DNA from: Desulfofustis sp.
Lineage (GTDB): Bacteria > Desulfobacterota > Desulfobulbia > Desulfobulbales > Desulfocapsaceae
Direction of reading: 5' to 3'
DNA: 50,717 nucleotides
Assembly: GCA_013042475.1 (NCBI GenBank)
Contig: JABDQA010000223.1
Coordinates: forward strand, 1 to 50,717
Shown here: piece by piece, positions 44,124 to 50,717 of the stretch
How the letters are laid out: each line of letters starts with the position of its first letter
Numbering within the stretch: position 1 is the first letter of the stretch
Position numbers and translations under genes: made by a program
The notes under the pieces: generated by a model
Database searches by the model: none
Told to the model about the DNA's origin: nothing
What the model saw: only the letters and a program-made list of their open reading frames with translations

Positions 44124-44846
44124 TCATGCCCGGGCGAAGGTTACCACATCCACGTTGGCGGCGCCTTTTTCTTTTAAAATCAAGCTGCACTCGGAGGCGG
44201 TGGCACCGGTGGTGAAGATATCATCGACCAGACATATTCTCTTTTTTTCCAGTTTTGTACCCGGTTTAACTAGGATCGATCCGACCAGATTTTTCCTTCT
44301 TGCAGGTCCGCCGAGACCACTTTGGGCAGGTGTGTTTTTAGCCTTTATGAGAATAGTCGGATCGATTTTTTCTGATTGATCCGCAAAGAAAATACGAGCC
44401 AGCACCAACGCCTGGTTCAGACCGCGTTTTCTCAAGCGGGCAGGAAACAGCGGGACCGGCACAATCAAATCATACTCCTTGTTTTCAAAACAACCGCCCC
44501 CTTTTTTTACAAGGCTGCGTAATCCGGCAGTTACTCTGGTGTCGGCGTTAAACTTGAGTCGGTGTAGCAGGGTGCGGATGGGGTCACCGTATTGGACTAG
44601 TGATCGGGCCTTATCGAAGGGTGGCTGGTGCTTCAGACAGCTGAAGCACCAGCGATCGTGGTCCCCCGCATCGCTGGACAACCCCATTCCGCATAACGGG
44701 CACAGCGGTGACGTGACATACACCACCCGGGCTAGGCAAGAACAGCACCAATTTCGGTCATCAGTGTCCACCAATGGCTGACCACAACCGCAGCAATATG
44801 GGGGGAAAAGAATTTGGAGCAGGTTCGCCTTGAGCAAATCGACCAT
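44124..44846 (-). CDS. comF: ComF-family phosphoribosyltransferase-like protein
   Basis: N-terminal zinc-ribbon-like cysteines (CCGCGQPL, CCSC, CPLCGMGL, CFSC) and a PRTase fold with a PRPP-binding motif ICLVDDIFTTGATASE, RGLNQA and VPVPLFPARLRKRG. ComF takes part in DNA uptake in competent species, but the family is widespread elsewhere (gluconate-periplasmic GntX-like). The ATG at 44846 (MVDLLKANLLQILFPP) fits the family start; a GTG at 44882 is in frame and possible. Divergent from bamA. Confidence 0.9.
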   Translation of the reverse strand: MVDLLKANLLQILFPPYCCGCGQPLVDTDDRNWCCSCLARVVYVTSPLCPLCGMGLSSDAGDHDRWCFSCLKHQPPFDKARSLVQYGDPIRTLLHRLKFNADTRVTAGLRSLVKKGGGCFENKEYDLIVPVPLFPARLRKRGLNQALVLARIFFADQSEKIDPTILIKAKNTPAQSGLGGPARRKNLVGSILVKPGTKLEKKRICLVDDIFTTGATASECSLILKEKGAANVDVVTFARA

Positions 44847-45093
44847 ACCTACTTTTCCGACCACCGAATTGTCCTCCACCACATAGATATTTTTTTCCTC
44901 AGGAGATAAGGCGAGAGCGGCAAGTCATTGCCTCCTGGTACTGAGAGCACCTTCACCTGCGTTGCATTTTTCCGTAAACATGGCATAATGCACCATTCGG
45001 GTTTTTGTTGCTTTTTTAACTGATTATCAGGCTGATATAGCTGGAAAAGGAGTACCACGAACACGTGGCTCCACTCTGGAGAAGGAACAGCGC

Positions 45094-47778
45094 ATGACTG
45101 CTCAAAGAACCAAATCGAGAATTTTTCTATCCGCGCACCGTGTCTTACTTCTTATTGCTGTTGCCTGGCTGGGAGCGTCAATGGCCTCACCTGCTTTAGC
45201 AGTTGATCAAAACACAGCCTTCCTGCCGTTTCAGATCATCGCCCAGACTGTGGATGAAAGCTTAACCGATAAAGTTGACGATAATCTTACCAATGTGCTG
45301 CTGCTCAACAATTTCCAGATGCTGGACAGGGAAGAGGCTGAAGAATTGGTCGATTACACTAAATGGCCGCCCGATACGGCCGCCCTGGACTCCATAGCCA
45401 AAGTGACCGGCCTGGACAGCGTGGCCGCCGGTTCGGTCACAATTATCGGCAGCCAGATAAGTATAGACGTGAAGGTTTACGACGTGCTCAATCCGGAGAA
45501 TCCCAGATATTTTTTTAAGGAAGCCGGATCGATGGCAGAACTCGAACTCATCATCGGACAAGTCATGGATGAGGTCATCGCCTATGCCGAGCGGGATCAA
45601 TTGATCGGGCGTATTGCCCCCGATGGTAACGCCCGGATCGACTCCGGAGCGATTTTGAGAAAGATACAATCCAAAGCCGGCGACACATATGATCCCGCCA
45701 TCCTGCGTGACGATCTCAAGGCCATCTACTCGATGGGCTATTTCGATGATGTTCAGATTGACGTCACTGATGGCGACACCGGCAAAGTCGTGACCTTCCG
45801 GGTGGTTGAAAAACCGGCCATTTCCTCGGTCAGCTTTTCGGGTATCGACGAACTTGATGACGATGATGTCACCGAGGTGATCACCATCAAGGAAAATTCG
45901 ATTCTCAATCCGGCCAGGGTTAACGAAGCGGCGGCGGCCATAGAAACTTTGTACAAGTCGAAAGGCTATTACAATACCACCGTCACTCCCAATATAAGTT
46001 ACCCAACCCCCGAGACCGCTGCCGTCCGTTTTGTGGTTGAAGAAGGCAAGAAGATCTACATCAAAGAGATCAGTTTCGAAGGCAATGACAGCTTCGACAG
46101 CGACGATCTTGAAGATGTTCTTGAGACGAAAACCAAATGGTTCCTTTCCTGGTTGACGGAGGCGGGTCTGCTCGACCGAGGCAAACTCGAACAGGACTCG
46201 GCCAGGATTGTCGCTTTCTATCACAACAACGGCTACCTCGAGGCGAGAGTCGGAGAGCCGGTGATCACTCAGGAAGAAGAGTGGCTCTATATCAAATTTA
46301 TAATTGAAGAAGGACCGCGCTTCAAAGTCGGCACCGTCAACCTCGAAGGCGATCTGATCAGTGAGAAAGAGGTGTTCCTGTCCATGCTGGCGATCAGAAG
46401 CGAGGAGTATCTGAGCCGCAAAACCCTGCGCGACGATATTTTAAGGATCCAGGACTACTATTCCGAGCAGGGCTACGCCTTTGCTGAAGCCCGACCCAAG
46501 ATGGATATTTCGGAGTCAGGTTCGCGGGTCGACATCACCCTCTCTGTCGATCGAGGCGACCTGGTCTATATCAGCCGAATCGCCATCCGGGGCAACACCA
46601 GAACCAGGGACAACGTCATCCGGCGCGAGCTCGAAATCGAAGAAGGCGGCGTGTTCAACACCAAGGGCATCAGGGACAGTAACAGGAACCTACAGCGGCT
46701 CAATTTTTTCGAAGAGGTCAACATCACTCCGGAGCCGGCGCTCGATCCATCAAAGATGAATGTCTCGGTCGACATCAAGGAGAAGAGCACCGGCCAGTTT
46801 AGTATCGGCGCTGGCTACTCATCGGTTGACAATCTGATCCTCATGGGTGAGATCTCCGAGAACAATTTTCTGGGCATGGGCCACCGCCTGTCACTGAGTG
46901 CCAATGTCGGCGGCCGGAGCAGCCGCTTCAACCTGAGCTGGACCAACCCCAGGATTTATGATTCCAAAGTTTCTACCGGTATCGACCTGTTCAATTGGAC
47001 CCGGGAATACGACGATTACACCAAGGATTCCAAGGGTGGCGCCATTCGATTTGGACATCCGCTCTGGGCAAAGTGGCGCATGTTCGAGAGCTACAGCTAT
47101 ACCGATACCGAGCTCACCGATGTGGATGACGACGCCTCTTTCATCATCCGGGAATCGCAGAACGTGCCGGTAACCTCCGCAGTTAAAGTGTCTTTCGTCA
47201 GGGATACCAGGGACCGCCTCTACGGCGCCAGTGAAGGCTCGCGGAATTCTCTGTCGCTCAAGTACGCCGGTGGACCGTTTGGTGGCGATTCCCAGTTTAC
47301 CAAAGGCGAGGGAAAGACCAGCTGGTATTTCCCCATTGTCTACGGCACGGTCTTCCATTTCCTCGGTGCCGCCGGTCAAGTATGGGAGAATGAAGATGGT
47401 AAATTACCCGTCTATGAGCGCTTTTACCTGGGAGGCATCAATACGATCCGAGGTCATGAGTTCGCCCAGGTAAGTCCGATTGATCCGGATACCGGCGATC
47501 GGGTTGGTGGCGACCAGATGTGGTATGTCCAGTCTGAGATCGTCCTGCCCCTGCTCAAGGATCAGGGTTTATACGGCGTGCTTTTTCTCGATGCCGGTGA
47601 TTCAATCGCCACCGATATAGATTTCGACGATGGCCGCGACGTGGCCGTCGGTACCGGGGTCGAGGTTCGCTGGCTGTCGCCGATTGGGCCGCTGCGCGTG
47701 GTCTGGGGATACAACCCCGATCCCCTGGAAGACGAGCCTGATTATGTCTGGGATTTTACCGTCGGAGGGCAGTTCTGA
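45094..47778 (+). CDS. bamA: Outer membrane protein assembly factor BamA with extra N-terminal domain
   Basis: Signal peptide (about 1-36, ending SPALA) precedes an extra alpha/beta domain (about 38-165) with AFLPFQI, a leucine-rich helix and AAGSVTIIGSQISIDVKVYDV. This pattern recalls TolB-N/CsgG-like periplasmic domains. Five POTRA domains follow from about 168 to 565, then the 16-strand beta-barrel with the L6 motif IRGHEF and a C-terminal Phe. It inserts beta-barrel proteins into the outer membrane. GAGAAGGAA precedes the ATG. At 894 aa it is longer than E. coli BamA (810) because of the extra domain. An intrinsic terminator follows. Confidence 0.94.
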   Translation: MTAQRTKSRIFLSAHRVLLLIAVAWLGASMASPALAVDQNTAFLPFQIIAQTVDESLTDKVDDNLTNVLLLNNFQMLDREEAEELVDYTKWPPDTAALDSIAKVTGLDSVAAGSVTIIGSQISIDVKVYDVLNPENPRYFFKEAGSMAELELIIGQVMDEVIAYAERDQLIGRIAPDGNARIDSGAILRKIQSKAGDTYDPAILRDDLKAIYSMGYFDDVQIDVTDGDTGKVVTFRVVEKPAISSVSFSGIDELDDDDVTEVITIKENSILNPARVNEAAAAIETLYKSKGYYNTTVTPNISYPTPETAAVRFVVEEGKKIYIKEISFEGNDSFDSDDLEDVLETKTKWFLSWLTEAGLLDRGKLEQDSARIVAFYHNNGYLEARVGEPVITQEEEWLYIKFIIEEGPRFKVGTVNLEGDLISEKEVFLSMLAIRSEEYLSRKTLRDDILRIQDYYSEQGYAFAEARPKMDISESGSRVDITLSVDRGDLVYISRIAIRGNTRTRDNVIRRELEIEEGGVFNTKGIRDSNRNLQRLNFFEEVNITPEPALDPSKMNVSVDIKEKSTGQFSIGAGYSSVDNLILMGEISENNFLGMGHRLSLSANVGGRSSRFNLSWTNPRIYDSKVSTGIDLFNWTREYDDYTKDSKGGAIRFGHPLWAKWRMFESYSYTDTELTDVDDDASFIIRESQNVPVTSAVKVSFVRDTRDRLYGASEGSRNSLSLKYAGGPFGGDSQFTKGEGKTSWYFPIVYGTVFHFLGAAGQVWENEDGKLPVYERFYLGGINTIRGHEFAQVSPIDPDTGDRVGGDQMWYVQSEIVLPLLKDQGLYGVLFLDAGDSIATDIDFDDGRDVAVGTGVEVRWLSPIGPLRVVWGYNPDPLEDEPDYVWDFTVGGQF

Positions 47779-47807
47779 TACCGATCAACCAAATCATTCA
47801 GCACCTG

Positions 47808-47843
47808 GTGCCGGTCGCGCTTCCGCAGCCGGCACTTTTTTTT
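47808..47843 (+). terminator. Intrinsic terminator after bamA, abutting the mfd start
   Basis: GTGCCGG (47808-47814) pairs with CCGGCAC (47829-47835), with GCG/CGC pairing inside. Eight T residues follow at 47836-47843. The mfd ATG begins 2 nt later. An alternative small hairpin GCACC-T-GGTGC (47801-47811) would compete with the stem. Confidence 0.88.
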
Positions 47844-47844
47844 C

Positions 47845-50717
47845 ATGACCTACCCCGCCCCGCTGCTTAAACAAAGCGCCCGCCTTATCAGCGGGTTGAG
47901 GGGCTCCGCAGTTGGTTGGTTCTGCGCCAATGTTGCTCCCGATAGACCAGTCTGCTGCGTAGTGGTTGACGAGCAGATGATCGATGGGCTGGAACGGGAT
48001 CTCACGCTCTTTGCGGATCGTCCCGTCATCACCTTTCCGGGCTACGAGATCCCGCCCTATACCCCACTCTCCCCCGATCAGCACACCACGGCATCGCGAC
48101 TCTCAACCCTGTTTCACCTCACCCAAAGTACCACTCCCTACATACTGGTAATCTCAATCGAAGCGCTGCTGCGCCGGGTTATGACCCCGAAATTGCTGCA
48201 GGATCACGCCGAGTTGATCATGGAAGGGGAAGAATGCGATCTCTCCGAACTTCAGTCTTCACTCATCAGTATGGGATACGAATCGGTTTCACTGGTAAAG
48301 AGCTATGGCGACTTCTCCGTCCGGGGCGGTGTCGTCGATATCTATCCACCGCCGTTCTATCTGCCAGACGGAACCCTGCTTGACAGCCCTATCCGGCTCG
48401 ACTTTTTCGGTGATTTCATCGAGTCGATAAAACCCTTCGACCCACTCAGCCAGCGCTCCCAGGGGCGCTGTGAAGAAGCGGTGATTCTGCCAGTCAGCGA
48501 TATAGTTTTGCCAGTACATGATCCAGCCGCCCTGCATCAACTTAGCGGCCGCTGGCTCGAGCTTGCCGAAGAGCGCGACTGGTCGTCCGAAAAAACCCAT
48601 GAACTCGGGGAGCGCATCAGAAGCGGTCGAAGATTTGCCGGCATCGAATTTTTTCTGCCCTTTTTCCAAAGCCAGCAGAAAACTGCCACTATACTCGATT
48701 ACCTGCCCGACGCCTGCGGTGTGCTGCTGCATGAACCAGAGGCGCTCAGCGGCCAGGCTGCGCTCGTTCATGAACGCATCCAGACCAATTACCAAAGTGC
48801 CGTCACTCACAATCAGCCAGCGATTGATCCGGATGACCTATTTATCGGTTTGGAGCAGCTGAGCCCCTGCCTGGAGCGTTTCGAGCAGTTTGGCATCACT
48901 GATTTCTATGCAGACGAAGTCGCCCCGCTTACCCTGAAGACCAGCAACCATCAGCTCCTCAAACAGGAAATAGCTTACAGCAGAAAGCAGCACGGCCTGC
49001 TCAAAGTTCTCGCCTCTCAGCTTGATGGTTGGCTCGAACGTGGAGACATGGTGGTGATCTTCTGCCGCTCGGCCCAACGCTGTAAAAACCTGGCAGAACT
49101 TCTGGGCAGGTACGATTTTACCTTCCAGGTGCTGGTCCCGCCGCTTGATCTCGATCGGCTCGATCCACCCGGAGAACGGTCTGTGTATCTTTGCGAACAT
49201 CCCCTGCAGAACGGCTTCAGTCTGGAAGAGAAAGGGCTGCACCTGGTTTCCGAGAGCGAACTCTTCGGCGAGCGCAGGATAGGCTATAAGAAACGTGCCA
49301 GCAAACCGTTAGGTGAGCCGATATCCTTTGCCCAGCTCCAGCAGGGAGACGTGGTGGTGCACCGTGAGCACGGTCTCGGCATATATCGTGGTCTGGAGAC
49401 CATATCCCTGCAGCAGATCACCAACGATTATCTGCTGCTCGAATACCGTGACGGCGATAAACTCTATGTCCCCGTGGACCGCTTGAACCTGGTCAGTCGC
49501 TACGAGGGGCTCTCGGACAAGGAACCCAGAATCGACAAACTCGGCGGCCAATCCTGGAAAACCACCAAACAAAAAGTGTCCGACGAAGTCTGGAAAGTTG
49601 CCCAGGATCTTCTGGATATTTACGCCCAAAGAGAGATCCGCAACGGCAGGGCCTTTTCGCCACCGGGTGAATTTTTCAGAGAACTTGAAGAATCCTTTTC
49701 CTTTGATGAAACGCCCGGGCAATACCAGGCCATCAACGACACCATCAGCGACCTTACCACTGCTCGCCCCATGGATCGGCTGATCTGTGGCGACGTCGGC
49801 TACGGTAAAACTGAAGTTGCGATCAGGGCCGCTTTCAAAGTCGTCGAGGACTCATCCCAGGTCGCAATCCTGGTACCCACCACGGTGTTGGCTGAGCAGC
49901 ACGCCAAAACTTTCGCTGAGAGGCTCAGGGACTTTCCGGTAAAGATCTCCAGTCTCAATCGATTCAGATCAGCAAAGGAGCAAAAGGAAATCGTCGCCGG
50001 TCTAGATGAAGGTTCAATCGACATTGTCATCGGCACCCACCGTTTGCTCTCCAAGGATGTTTGCTTCAACAAACTCGGATTGCTAATAATTGATGAAGAA
50101 CACCGATTCGGCGTGGCCCACAAGGAAAAGATCAAACGGTTCAAAGCCGAAGTCGATGTACTGACCTTGACTGCAACACCTATTCCTAGGACATTACAGC
50201 TCTCGCTGCTCGGTATTCGCGATCTTTCCGTCATATCGACAGCACCGGAACATCGGCGGCCAGTGAAAACCTTTGTCGCCCGCTACGACGATCTTGTGAT
50301 CAAGGAGGCAGTGAATCGTGAGTTGTTGCGGGGCGGCCAGGTATTTGTCGTCCACAACCGGATTAAATCCATTCACCGCATGGCGCAAACTGTGCAGAAA
50401 CTCGTCCCCCAGGCCCGAATTGCCGTTGCCCATGGACAGATGGCGGGCAATGAACTCGAGGAGATCATGGTGGCGTTCGTCAACAACAAAATAGATGTGC
50501 TGATCAGCACCACCATCATCGAATCGGGACTCGATATCCCCAGTGCCAACACTATTATAATTAATAGAGCCGATCGGCTGGGTTTGGCCGAGATCTATCA
50601 GCTCCGTGGTCGAGTCGGTCGCTCCGCAACCCAGTCCTTTGCCTATCTCCTGGTCCCGTCTGTCGATCACCTGTCGAAAGATTCTCGGGAACGGCTCAAG
50701 GCGCTGATGGAGTACAA
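47845..50717 (+). CDS. mfd: Transcription-repair coupling factor Mfd, 3'-truncated by the window edge
   Basis: The frame is open from the ATG at 47845 to the window end (957 codons). Mfd removes RNA polymerase stalled at lesions and recruits UvrA. Visible in order: UvrB-like N-terminal domain (YTPLSPDQHTTASRL, then YGDFSVRGGVVDIYPP), the RNA polymerase interaction domain (about 490-560, GDVVVHREHGLGIYRG), and the RecG-like motor with Walker A GDVGYGKTE (649-657), DEEH (750-753), TATPIPRTLQ and SGLDIPSANT...GRVGRS. The C-terminal TRCF domain is outside the window. No Shine-Dalgarno is present; the codons between the bamA stop and this ATG contain no other start. Confidence 0.97.
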   Translation, partial: MTYPAPLLKQSARLISGLRGSAVGWFCANVAPDRPVCCVVVDEQMIDGLERDLTLFADRPVITFPGYEIPPYTPLSPDQHTTASRLSTLFHLTQSTTPYILVISIEALLRRVMTPKLLQDHAELIMEGEECDLSELQSSLISMGYESVSLVKSYGDFSVRGGVVDIYPPPFYLPDGTLLDSPIRLDFFGDFIESIKPFDPLSQRSQGRCEEAVILPVSDIVLPVHDPAALHQLSGRWLELAEERDWSSEKTHELGERIRSGRRFAGIEFFLPFFQSQQKTATILDYLPDACGVLLHEPEALSGQAALVHERIQTNYQSAVTHNQPAIDPDDLFIGLEQLSPCLERFEQFGITDFYADEVAPLTLKTSNHQLLKQEIAYSRKQHGLLKVLASQLDGWLERGDMVVIFCRSAQRCKNLAELLGRYDFTFQVLVPPLDLDRLDPPGERSVYLCEHPLQNGFSLEEKGLHLVSESELFGERRIGYKKRASKPLGEPISFAQLQQGDVVVHREHGLGIYRGLETISLQQITNDYLLLEYRDGDKLYVPVDRLNLVSRYEGLSDKEPRIDKLGGQSWKTTKQKVSDEVWKVAQDLLDIYAQREIRNGRAFSPPGEFFRELEESFSFDETPGQYQAINDTISDLTTARPMDRLICGDVGYGKTEVAIRAAFKVVEDSSQVAILVPTTVLAEQHAKTFAERLRDFPVKISSLNRFRSAKEQKEIVAGLDEGSIDIVIGTHRLLSKDVCFNKLGLLIIDEEHRFGVAHKEKIKRFKAEVDVLTLTATPIPRTLQLSLLGIRDLSVISTAPEHRRPVKTFVARYDDLVIKEAVNRELLRGGQVFVVHNRIKSIHRMAQTVQKLVPQARIAVAHGQMAGNELEEIMVAFVNNKIDVLISTTIIESGLDIPSANTIIINRADRLGLAEIYQLRGRVGRSATQSFAYLLVPSVDHLSKDSRERLKALMEY

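Overview
The window looks like chromosomal DNA of a sulfate-reducing member of the Desulfobacterota, most likely of the Desulfobulbales. The main evidence is an intact dsrA-dsrB-dsrD operon (dissimilatory sulfite reductase plus DsrD). The Gram-negative outer-membrane genes (bamA with an extra N-terminal domain, a SmpA-like lipoprotein) agree with this. There are no tRNA or rRNA genes, prophage, insertion sequence or CRISPR array that I can support. It is mostly core genome, cut by the window at both ends (ahcY lacks its 5' end, mfd its 3' end).

Layout. 1-2.0 kb: 3' end of ahcY (+) with a strong terminator, a 161-bp imperfect palindrome, and birA (-). 2.0-5.1 kb: dsrABD (-) with its promoter region, an intercistronic hairpin and a terminator. 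5.1-20.5 kb: a long run of minus-strand housekeeping genes: pgi, rpe, dprA, rpoD, dnaG, a TIM-like protein, DUF167, a repeat-expanded DivIVA protein, YggT, metG, ricT, holB, a YhaM-like HD/OB-fold exoribonuclease and a DUF2452 gene. 20.7-24.2 kb: plus-strand MTA/SAH deaminase, a double-ACT protein and a UPF0210/DUF711 protein. 24.2-29.7 kb: rluA-like gene (-), YkgJ cysteine-cluster gene (+), PAP2 phosphatase (-), and a GT2 + GT39 glycosyltransferase pair (+). 29.7-33.3 kb: an Lrp-family regulator directly followed by a bifunctional PutA. 33.3-38.2 kb: a cNMP-fold/PilZ protein (-), yaaA (+), an unusual secreted serine protease (-), and a lipoprotein-pcm-YqaA operon (-). 38.3-45 kb: htpG (-), hemG/hemY (+), a divergent dnaA (-) and comF (-). 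45.1-50.7 kb: bamA and mfd (+).

How the parts fit. DsrABD carries out the terminal sulfite-reduction step of sulfate respiration. AhcY and the MTA/SAH deaminase are two routes for disposal of S-adenosylhomocysteine. dnaG, rpoD, holB, dnaA, mfd and dprA handle replication, transcription and DNA processing. DivIVA, YggT and DUF167 form the usual cell-envelope/division set. The PAP2, GT2 and GT39 genes suggest polyprenyl-phosphate-dependent glycan or lipid A modification. Lrp-PutA is probably a self-regulated proline catabolic unit.

I did not find a clearly new multi-gene system. The most unusual items are single-gene or regulatory: a triosephosphate-isomerase homologue without the catalytic glutamate, a trypsin-fold protease with about 113 residues of predicted coiled coil inserted between its catalytic His and Asp, a DivIVA protein enlarged by two kinds of in-frame tandem repeat, a cNMP-fold/PilZ fusion, a BamA with an additional N-terminal domain, and two genes (birA and mfd) whose start codons directly follow intrinsic-terminator hairpins.
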